From: JBBQXK01 sp052387255
GTDB taxonomy: Bacteria; Pseudomonadota; Alphaproteobacteria; Rhodobacterales; Rhodobacteraceae
DNA: 64,000 nucleotides
NCBI GenBank assembly: GCA_052387255.1
Contig: JBQTJI010000081.1
Location: forward strand, 1 to 64,000
Direction: 5' to 3'
In this document: positions 8,343-14,836 of the stretch, in pieces
How positions within the stretch are numbered: position 1 is the stretch's first letter
How the letters are laid out: each line of letters starts with the position of its first letter
Made by a program: the position numbers and the translations under genes
The notes under the pieces: generated by a model
Database searches by the model: none
What the model saw: the letters and a program-made list of their open reading frames with translations, nothing else
What the model was told of the DNA's origin: nothing

Positions 8343-8580
8343 CCCATGACCTCCTGAACGTGATGATCCGGACCGCTTCGTCCCGCCGCGTCCAGATCAC
8401 CGTGTGAAACTTTCCGTCTTTCATCAAGCCGACTGTCATGAACCGCGCTTCGCCTTCCGAGCGGGCGTCGAGGGTCACGATCAGACGGCCATCGAACACC
8501 GCGACCGCGTCGAGGAAATCGAGGCCCCTGGCCCGGATGGTTCGCAGCCGCTTGTTCTCGTCCTACTCGAACTTAGTCAT
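8305..8580 (-). pseudogene. brnT: BrnT toxin gene interrupted by an amber codon at position 6
   Basis: Read from the ATG at 8580, the frame gives MTKFE, then TAG (8563-8565), then DENKRLRTIRARGLDFLDAV and a complete BrnT body ending 91 codons from the start. BrnT proteins begin with a conserved F-E/D-W-D motif, so the TAG stands exactly where TGG (Trp) is expected: one G-to-A change inactivates the toxin. A restart at the ATG at 8499 would give a 64-residue fragment without the N-terminal strand and helix. The rest of the frame is undamaged, so the mutation is recent, or it is a sequencing error. Confidence 0.85.
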
Positions 8581-8582
8581 GC

Positions 8583-8603
8583 CCATACACTTTGTCCATA
8601 CAC
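8583..8603. promoter_or_regulatory. Tandem 8-bp direct repeat upstream of brnT
   Basis: CCATACAC occurs at 8583-8590 and again at 8596-8603, a 13-bp period, immediately upstream of the brnT start. Spaced repeats here fit an operator for the autoregulating BrnA ribbon-helix-helix protein; this is inference from position. Confidence 0.4.
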
Positions 8604-8613
8604 ATCTCCCATG

Positions 8614-9357
8614 TCACTCCCCCTGCCGCAGCTTCCACGCGATCTGCCGCAGCATGCCGTGAAAGGTCTGCACCTCGGCCCGCGTCAGGCCCAGGCGCGC
8701 CCACATGTTGCGCAGGTTCTGCTTCATGTGGGGGGCCTTGGCCTCGGGGAAGAAGAACCCGGCGGAGTCCAGGCGTTCCTCGAAATGGGCGGCCAGGCTG
8801 GCCACCTCCTGGCCGTTGGCGATGTCGCCGCCGACCAGCTCCAGCCGCTCCGCCACATCCCCCCCGGCAAGCCTGCGCCACTCATAGGCCAACAGCAGCG
8901 CGCACTGGCCGAGGTTCAACGACGGGAAATCGGGGTTCACCGGCACCGTCACGATGGCATTCGCCGGGATGATGTCGTCGTTTTCCAGCCCCGTCCGCTC
9001 GGGGCCGAACAGCACGCCCACACGGCTGCCCGCCGCCGACAGGGCGCGGGCCTGCGCCATCGCGCGCTCGGGCGTCATCACCGGCTTGACCAGTTCGCGC
9101 CCCCGCGCGGTGGTGGCAAAGACATAGTCGCAGTCGGCAATCGCCCCCGGCACGTCCGCAAAGATCCCGGCATGGTCCAGCACCCGCCCCGCCCCGCTGG
9201 CCACGGCAGCGGCGCGCGGGTTGGGCCAGCCGTCGCGCGGGGCCACGATCCGCATCCGGTCGAGCCCGAAGTTCAGCATGGCGCGCGCGGCGGCCCCGAT
9301 GTTCTCGCCCATCTGCGGGCGGACAAGGATGAACACGGGCGGGATCGGATCGGGCAT
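8614..9357 (-). CDS. trmJ: TrmJ-like SPOUT RNA 2'-O-methyltransferase
   Basis: A 247-residue SpoU/TrmH-family methyltransferase closest to TrmJ, which 2'-O-methylates residue 32 of the tRNA anticodon loop. The SPOUT knot motifs are visible: N-terminal RPQMGENIGAAARAMLNFGL, the middle GVLFGPERTGLEND, and C-terminal VPVNPDFPSLNLGQCALLLAYE that binds S-adenosylmethionine. The start at 9357 fits the family; the frame is open 16 codons further upstream. It faces the tfoX gene divergently across 68 bp and ends just before the brnTA module. Confidence 0.9.
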   Translation of the reverse strand: MPDPIPPVFILVRPQMGENIGAAARAMLNFGLDRMRIVAPRDGWPNPRAAAVASGAGRVLDHAGIFADVPGAIADCDYVFATTARGRELVKPVMTPERAMAQARALSAAGSRVGVLFGPERTGLENDDIIPANAIVTVPVNPDFPSLNLGQCALLLAYEWRRLAGGDVAERLELVGGDIANGQEVASLAAHFEERLDSAGFFFPEAKAPHMKQNLRNMWARLGLTRAEVQTFHGMLRQIAWKLRQGE

Positions 9358-9425
9358 GTCGGGCCTTTGGCAGAGGGTCCGGGCCTGATACGCTGCAGGT
9401 CGCAAGCGAACAAGGAGCGGCGGTG

Positions 9426-9752
9426 ATGGCCTGGGACGAAGGACTGGCAGCGCTCTTGCGCGACGATCTGGCGGGCGAGGCGGTGACCGAAAAAAAGATG
9501 TTCGGCGGTCTGGCCTTCCTGCGCGCGGGCCACATGGTCTGCGGCATCCACAAGGGGGGTGCCATGTTCCGCGTCGGCAAGCCGAACGAGGCGGCGGCCC
9601 TGGCGATACCGGGCGTGTCGCCGATGATGTTCACCGGGCGGCCGATGTCCGGCATGGTCGACTGCAGCGACGAGGCCTGCGCCGACGACGCGCGGCGCGG
9701 CGCGCTGATGGCGCTGGCCCTGGGGTTCGTGCGGGGCCTGCCGCCCAAGTAG
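9426..9752 (+). CDS. TfoX/Sxy N-terminal-domain protein
   Basis: A 108-residue protein consisting only of the TfoX N-terminal domain: the motif KKMFGGLAFL near residue 25 and the following hydrophobic strands are typical. Full-length TfoX/Sxy activates competence genes in gammaproteobacteria, but the stand-alone domain in alphaproteobacteria has no proven role. The ATG at 9426 is preferred to the GTG just before it because AAGGAG lies 7 bases upstream. A thiE-like gene follows after 55 bp on the same strand, so the two may be co-transcribed. Confidence 0.85.
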   Translation: MAWDEGLAALLRDDLAGEAVTEKKMFGGLAFLRAGHMVCGIHKGGAMFRVGKPNEAAALAIPGVSPMMFTGRPMSGMVDCSDEACADDARRGALMALALGFVRGLPPK

Positions 9753-9807
9753 CCAAGCCTGCCGTTCTGCGCTAAGGGGCGGGACGATCACCAAGGAACC
9801 CGCCCGC

Positions 9808-10428
9808 ATGCCCGACACCGACCGCCCGCACCTGTACCTGATCACGCCCCCCGCCTTTGACCTCGACAGCTTTCCCGCCACTTTGGCCCGCGTGCTGGAC
9901 GGCATGCCGGTCGCCTGCCTGCGGCTGGCCCTGGCCGGTCGCGACACCGATGCGATCGCCCGCGCAGCGGATGCCCTGCGCGCGGTGGCCCATGCCCGCG
10001 ACGTGGCCCTGGTGATCGAGACGCATGCCCTGCTGGTGCCGCGCCTCGGCCTTGACGGCGTGCACCTGACCGACGGGGCGCGCAACATCCGCAAGCTGCG
10101 CAAGGATCTTGGTCCCGACGCGATCATCGGCGCGGCCTGCGGCACCACCCGGCACGAGGGGATCGCGGCGGCCGAGGCGGGGGCGGATTATGTGTCCTTC
10201 GGCCCGGTCGGCGACACGCCCCTCGGCGACGGCAGCCGGGCCGGGGCGGACCTGTTCGACTGGTGGTCCGAGATGATCGAGGTGCCCGTGGTGGCCGAAG
10301 GCGCGCTGACCCCCGACCTGGTCGCCCGCCTGGCCCCCGTCACCGATTTCTTCGCCGTGGGGGAAGAGATCTGGGGCACGGATGACCCGTTGGCGGCCCT
10401 GAGGCGCCTGCTGGTCCCCTTGGAATAG
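9808..10428 (+). CDS. Thiamine-phosphate synthase-like (ThiE/TenI) TIM barrel
   Basis: A 206-residue protein of the ThiE/TenI family. Recognisable positions are GLDGVHLTDGARN, IIGAACGTTRHEG and AGADYVSFGPV, which align with the ThiE motifs that hold pyrophosphate and the thiazole. Several canonical residues are altered: the usual C-terminal IGGI is replaced by AEGALT. True thiamine-phosphate synthase activity is therefore uncertain; it could be a TenI-like relative. No other thi gene adjoins it. It ends 130 bp before the convergent glmM, with a paired palindrome between. Confidence 0.75.
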   Translation: MPDTDRPHLYLITPPAFDLDSFPATLARVLDGMPVACLRLALAGRDTDAIARAADALRAVAHARDVALVIETHALLVPRLGLDGVHLTDGARNIRKLRKDLGPDAIIGAACGTTRHEGIAAAEAGADYVSFGPVGDTPLGDGSRAGADLFDWWSEMIEVPVVAEGALTPDLVARLAPVTDFFAVGEEIWGTDDPLAALRRLLVPLE

Positions 10429-10479
10429 GACAGAAGGGCGCGCGCCGCCAACCTGACCCGGCAGCTCAGCCAGAAGACC

Positions 10480-10524
10480 CCGATTTCTTCAAAGAAATCG
10501 GACCGGAATTTTCGAAAATTCCGG
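10480..10524. terminator. Tandem palindromes between convergent genes
   Basis: Two hairpins stand back to back: a 10-bp-arm inverted repeat (10480-10501, core CGATTTCTT/AAGAAATCG) and, overlapping its edge by one spacer base, a 22-bp perfect palindrome (10503-10524) beginning and ending with CCGGAA/TTCCGG. They lie between the ends of thiE-like (+) and glmM (-), so a bidirectional terminator role is likely. The same two-part architecture recurs at 35841-35885 with different inner sequence. Confidence 0.6.
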
Positions 10525-10557
10525 CTTGCGCCCGAACCGGTCGTGCGGGCCATCCCC

Positions 10558-11904
10558 TTACGCCGCAGCCGCCACCGCCGCCACGATGCCGTCCACCACA
10601 TCCGCCAGCAGCACCGCATCCTCGCATTCCGCCATCACGCGGATCAGGGGTTCGGTCCCGGACTTGCGGATCAGAAGCCGACCCGAGCTGCCCAGCCGCG
10701 CTTCGCCTGCCGCAATCGCGGCCTTGACCGGGGCGGCGTCCAGCGGACGCGCGCCATTGGCGTAGCGCACGTTCTTCAGCATCTGCGGCACCGTCACGAA
10801 CTGGTGCGACAGGTCGCTGGCCGCCCGCCCCGTGCGCGCCATCTCGGCCAGGAACTGCAGTCCGGCGATCAGCCCGTCGCCCGTGGTGGCATAGTCGGTC
10901 ATCACCACATGGCCCGACTGTTCGCCCCCCAGGTTGAACCCGCCCTCGCGCATCCGCTCGACCACATAGCGGTCGCCCACCGCCGTACGCTCCAGGCGCA
11001 GGCCCAGCCCCTGCAGGAACCGCTCGAGCCCAAGGTTCGACATCACCGTCGCCACCAGCGCGCCCCCGCGCAGCCGCCCCTCGGTCGCCCACCGCGCCGC
11101 CAGAAGCGCCATCAGCTGGTCGCCATCGGCCACCTGGCCATGCTGGTCCAGGATCATCACCCGGTCCGCGTCGCCGTCCAGGCAGATGCCGACGTGTGCG
11201 CCATGCATCACCACCGCCTCGGCGGCCGTCATCGGATGGGTCGATCCGCAGCGGTCGTTGATGTTGCGCCCGTTCGGGGCGACCCCCACCGGGATCACGT
11301 CGGCCCCCAGTTCCCACAGCACCTCGGGTGCTGCCTTGTAGGCGGCCCCGTTGGCGCAGTCGATCACCACCTTCAGCCCGTCCAGCCGCAGGCCCGCCGG
11401 AAAGGTCGTCTTGGCGAACTCCTGATAGCGCCCGCGCCCGTCCTCGATCCGCCGCGCGCGGCCGATGTCGTCGGGCTCGGCCAGCGTGGGCTTACCCGCC
11501 ACCAGCGCCTCGATCTCGGCCTCGGCCTCATCCGACAGCTTGAACCCGTCGGGGCCGAAGAACTTGATGCCGTTGTCCTGGTACGGGTTGTGGCTGGCCG
11601 AGATCATCACCCCCACGTCCGCCCGCATCGACCGGGTCAGGAACCCCACCGCCGGCGTCGGCACGGGGCCCAGCAGCAGCACGTTCATGCCCGTCGACGT
11701 CAGCCCCGCCGTCATCGCGTTTTCCAGCATGTAGCCCGACAGCCGGGTATCCTTACCGATCACCACCCGGTGCGCGCCGCTGGCCCCCTCGCGGCGAAAG
11801 TACCGCCCGGCGGCGGCCCCAAGGCGCAGCGCCATCTCGGCGGTCATGGGCAGGCTGTTGGCCGTCCCGCGCACGCCGTCGGTCCCGAACAGTTTCCGCG
11901 TCAT
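10558..11904 (-). CDS. glmM: Phosphoglucosamine mutase
   Basis: Converts glucosamine-6-phosphate to glucosamine-1-phosphate for UDP-GlcNAc, peptidoglycan and LPS synthesis. The 448-residue length is standard. The start MTRKLFGTDGVRG is the family's N-terminal signature; the phosphorylated serine is in ISASHNPYQDNGIKFFG near residue 100; the metal loop is LDGDADRV; and the C-terminal sugar-phosphate-binding loop is IRKSGTEPLIRVM. The start at 11904 overlaps the folP stop as ATGA, so folB, folP and glmM form an operon, a common alphaproteobacterial arrangement. Confidence 0.96.
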   Translation of the reverse strand: MTRKLFGTDGVRGTANSLPMTAEMALRLGAAAGRYFRREGASGAHRVVIGKDTRLSGYMLENAMTAGLTSTGMNVLLLGPVPTPAVGFLTRSMRADVGVMISASHNPYQDNGIKFFGPDGFKLSDEAEAEIEALVAGKPTLAEPDDIGRARRIEDGRGRYQEFAKTTFPAGLRLDGLKVVIDCANGAAYKAAPEVLWELGADVIPVGVAPNGRNINDRCGSTHPMTAAEAVVMHGAHVGICLDGDADRVMILDQHGQVADGDQLMALLAARWATEGRLRGGALVATVMSNLGLERFLQGLGLRLERTAVGDRYVVERMREGGFNLGGEQSGHVVMTDYATTGDGLIAGLQFLAEMARTGRAASDLSHQFVTVPQMLKNVRYANGARPLDAAPVKAAIAAGEARLGSSGRLLIRKSGTEPLIRVMAECEDAVLLADVVDGIVAAVAAAA

Positions 11905-12902
11905 TCCGTCCCCCCTACCGCGCGCCACAGCGCCAAAGCCTGCACCGTCGCCGCGACATCATGCACGCGCAGCACCTGCACCCCCTGCGCCACGCCCATC
12001 AGCGCCACCGCGACCGATCCGGGCATCCGTTCGCCGAAATCCCCGCCCAGGACGCCGATGAACCGCTTGCGCGACGCGCCCAGCATCACCGGCACCCCCA
12101 GCCCGTGGAACAGCGACAGCCCCCGTACCAGCGCCAGATTGTGCGCCACCGTCTTGCCGAACCCGATGCCGGGGTCGATCACGATCCGGTCCCGCGCGAT
12201 CCCCGCCGCCACCGCCGCCTCCACCCGCGCCGCCAGCGCATCATAGACATCCAGCACCACATCGCCATAGCGCGGATCGTCCTGCATCGTGGCGGGCGCG
12301 CCCTGCGCATGCATCAGCACCATAGGCACTTCGGCCCCAGCCACGACCCCGGCCATGGCCGGATCGAAGGTCAGGGCCGACACGTCGTTCACCACCCCCG
12401 CCCCCGCCGCCAGCGCCGCCCGCGCCACCCCCGCCTTGCGCGTATCGACCGAGATCGGGGCAGCCGTCCCCTCCGCCCGCAGCGCGGCGATCACCGGCAC
12501 CACCCGCGCGATTTCCGCATCCTCGGGTACGGTCGCTGCCCCGGGGCGCGTGCTTTCGCCGCCGATGTCCAGCATGTCCGCCCCCTCGCGGGCCAGCCTT
12601 TGGCCCTGCGCCAGCGCCGCCTCGGGGGCAAGATACCGCCCGCCGTCCGAGAAGCTGTCGGGCGTCACGTTCAGGATGCCCATGATCCGGGGCCGGTCCA
12701 TCCCCAGCCCGGCCAGCGCCGCACGTGGGCCGCACAGCCGGTCCAGCACATCGCCCGGCAGGTCGCGCGCCGGAACGGTCCGGCCAGGCTCGCCGCGTTC
12801 CAGCAGTTCCACCGACGTGAACCAGCACCAGCCCCCGGCCAGCACACAGGCCCCCTTTGGACGGGCGGCGTCCTGCATGGCAATAGGTCGGGCATAGATC
12901 AT
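11901..12902 (-). CDS. folP: Dihydropteroate synthase
   Basis: Joins 6-hydroxymethyl-dihydropterin pyrophosphate with p-aminobenzoate in folate synthesis and is the sulfonamide target. The 333-residue protein has the pterin-binding signatures RIMGILNVTPDSFSDGG and DIGGESTRPGA, and VIDPGIGFGKT and GASRKRFIG later in the barrel. About 70 residues precede the barrel, longer than in E. coli FolP but usual in this bacterial family. The start at 12902 is the first good ATG; the open frame upstream of it overlaps folB in another frame. It overlaps glmM by 4 bp. Confidence 0.95.
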   Translation of the reverse strand: MIYARPIAMQDAARPKGACVLAGGWCWFTSVELLERGEPGRTVPARDLPGDVLDRLCGPRAALAGLGMDRPRIMGILNVTPDSFSDGGRYLAPEAALAQGQRLAREGADMLDIGGESTRPGAATVPEDAEIARVVPVIAALRAEGTAAPISVDTRKAGVARAALAAGAGVVNDVSALTFDPAMAGVVAGAEVPMVLMHAQGAPATMQDDPRYGDVVLDVYDALAARVEAAVAAGIARDRIVIDPGIGFGKTVAHNLALVRGLSLFHGLGVPVMLGASRKRFIGVLGGDFGERMPGSVAVALMGVAQGVQVLRVHDVAATVQALALWRAVGGTE

Positions 12903-12994
12903 GGCTGTTCCGAGTTTCGTGCCCCTGCCTGCATGGGGCACCCGCGTTGCCTCGCGGTGTGGCGCAAGCGCCGGGCCTTGGCAAGGATCGCCCC

Positions 12995-13885
12995 TCAGGC
13001 GCGGATGACCGGCACGCGGCTTGCCGCCAGATGTGTAACATCGCCGTGAACAACCAGCCGCGCAGCACCCAGAAGGTCGGCCAGCCACAGCGCCAGGTCC
13101 ACCGGTGCGCGTGACGGCGGTCCCTGCACCGCATCCAGCACCAGTTTCGACGGCGCCCAGACCACCGTCCGCCCGTGGCGCATCGCCCAGTCGATCTCGG
13201 TCCGCGTCTCGACCACCACGCAGCGCGCATCGCGCGCAGCCAGCACCCAGGCATTCTGTTCGATCGCCAGAAGGTCGATGCGGCCCTGCGTCGGCCTGTG
13301 CCCCGTGACGGGCCGCGCCAGGTCGGGCGGTCCCAGCGTCAGGATCACCGGCCCTTCCCGTTCCCATGCCGACAACCGCGCCGCCAGGTCAGGCGCGGCA
13401 ATCGCGGCATTGTCCAGAAACACCACCAGCGGACGCGGCGCATCCCCCGGCACCGACGGCATCTCGGACCGCGACCGCACGATCTCGACCCCCAGGGCAT
13501 AGGGGCCGATGTCCAGCTTTTCGATCCGCAGGAACACGCGCAACGCCTGGGGGGCCGCAAGGATGCGCGCGGCCACCCCGTCGGCCAGCGTTTCCAAGAG
13601 GTTCAGGCGACCCGTGGCCAGTTCCGCCGCAATCGCCTCGGTGATGCGGTCATAGGACAGGATGCGGTCGACGTCGTCGTTCAGCGGCCCCGCAGGCCCG
13701 ACCTCGACCACGACATTGAAGCGCAGCCTCTGGCGCGCGCCCCGTTCCTGCTGGAACGCCCCGATATCTGCCTCAACCACATGATCGCGCAGCGAAATCC
13801 TGTCGGGCGGCGCGGCTCGGCCGAAGGCGACCGCACGGTCCTCGGGGTGGGCGAAAGCCACGGAAAGGTCATCGCTGTCGGTCAT
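12995..13885 (-). CDS. folB: Dihydroneopterin aldolase with long C-terminal extension
   Basis: The N-terminal ~125 residues (from about residue 20) are FolB: VEADIGAFQQERGARQRLRF, DDVDRILSYDRI and NLLETLADGVAARIL match family positions, including the catalytic Lys later in LRIEKLDIG. FolB cleaves dihydroneopterin to hydroxymethyl-dihydropterin for the next folate step. The protein is 296 residues, more than twice ordinary FolB; the extra ~170 C-terminal residues (from about PLVVFLDNAAI) form a separate region I do not recognise. The start MTDSDD at 13885 is chosen; MASGVF at 13915 is an alternative. folP follows after 92 bp. Confidence 0.88.
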   Translation of the reverse strand: MTDSDDLSVAFAHPEDRAVAFGRAAPPDRISLRDHVVEADIGAFQQERGARQRLRFNVVVEVGPAGPLNDDVDRILSYDRITEAIAAELATGRLNLLETLADGVAARILAAPQALRVFLRIEKLDIGPYALGVEIVRSRSEMPSVPGDAPRPLVVFLDNAAIAAPDLAARLSAWEREGPVILTLGPPDLARPVTGHRPTQGRIDLLAIEQNAWVLAARDARCVVVETRTEIDWAMRHGRTVVWAPSKLVLDAVQGPPSRAPVDLALWLADLLGAARLVVHGDVTHLAASRVPVIRA

Positions 13886-13980
13886 GCAGGGCTTCCGGAA
13901 CACGCCAGATGCCATCGTCGCACCTCGCCTGTCCCCTGCCTGCATCGGTTGCGGCGGTCAAGGCCGCAGTCGCGACACCG

Positions 13981-14667
13981 TCAGTTGACGACGGCGGCGG
14001 GCCGGGCTCCCGGCTGGCGGTAGAACAGGTGTGCGCCGATGGCTGCGGTGCGCGGGAACCGGTTCGCCCAGCCGGGGCGCACCGCGCGGGTGTGGAAATG
14101 CGTGGCCCCGTCGGTCAGCATGCGCGGCGCGCCGCCCAGCAGCGCCGCCGCGATCTTGCCTGCCGTGCGGATCGCCTGGGGGTCGCGCATCACATCGGCC
14201 CGCCCGTCGCAGACGTAAGAGAACTGGCACCCGCCGCCGCCCCGCTGCCCGACCACGCCGCAGATGCTGCGCGGGAACAGCCCGCTCGCCGCACGGTTGA
14301 CGATGACCTCGGCCACCGCGACCTGGCCCGGCACTGTCTCGCCCCGCGCCTCGAAATAGATGGCCTTGGTCAGGCACGCCCATTCCGCGCCGCCCTTGGC
14401 CACGGGCTGCGCGGCCAGCCAGGCCGCATCGGGGCGAAACGCCACGGCCTTGGCCGTCTTGGCGGGTTTCGCGGCAACCGCCTTGCGCGGGGCCAGCGGC
14501 TGGTCCGGCAAGGCCGCCATGGCGTTCGTCTCGGCCCCCAGAAGGGCTGCCACCGCCTGGGTTGCGGCCCGGGGATCGGTCGCCGTGCTGGTCGTCGTCT
14601 CGGCCGCCGCCGCCCCGGCCAGCGACAGCAATGCCAAGATCACGACATGCCGGATTGTCATCGTCAT
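13981..14667 (-). CDS. Secreted cell-wall hydrolase, SleB/CwlJ (Hydrolase_2) family
   Basis: A 228-residue exported protein. It has a signal peptide ending near residue 22 (HVVILALLSLAGAAAAE), then a low-complexity Ala/Lys/Pro linker. The Hydrolase_2 domain covers about residues 95-220, with the typical TKAIYFEARGE, VIVNRA, CQFSYVCDG and THFHT stretches. SleB relatives are lytic transglycosylase or amidase-like spore-cortex enzymes; in non-sporulating alphaproteobacteria they are presumed periplasmic peptidoglycan hydrolases. It appears monocistronic, with an operator-like palindrome 30 bp upstream. Confidence 0.9.
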   Translation of the reverse strand: MTMTIRHVVILALLSLAGAAAAETTTSTATDPRAATQAVAALLGAETNAMAALPDQPLAPRKAVAAKPAKTAKAVAFRPDAAWLAAQPVAKGGAEWACLTKAIYFEARGETVPGQVAVAEVIVNRAASGLFPRSICGVVGQRGGGGCQFSYVCDGRADVMRDPQAIRTAGKIAAALLGGAPRMLTDGATHFHTRAVRPGWANRFPRTAAIGAHLFYRQPGARPAAVVN

Positions 14668-14696
14668 CCCCCCGCCGGTTCCGGTTGACGCGCCGA

Positions 14697-14711
14697 CGAA
14701 GTTGAACTTCG
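14697..14711. promoter_or_regulatory. 15-bp operator-like palindrome upstream of the cell-wall hydrolase gene
   Basis: CGAAGTT-G-AACTTCG, with 7-bp arms around one base, lies 30-44 bp upstream of the hydrolase start codon, where a repressor site would be expected. No candidate regulator is adjacent. Confidence 0.35.
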
Positions 14712-14836
14712 CCCCGCAAGGTACCAGCGGGCTTGGTTAATGACGAAACGGGAACCTGTAAACGGAAGGGAGCCAAACTCGGCAATATCGGCAGAAACCC
14801 GCCGACACTATTGAGTCCAAATCTGAAACAATCGCT

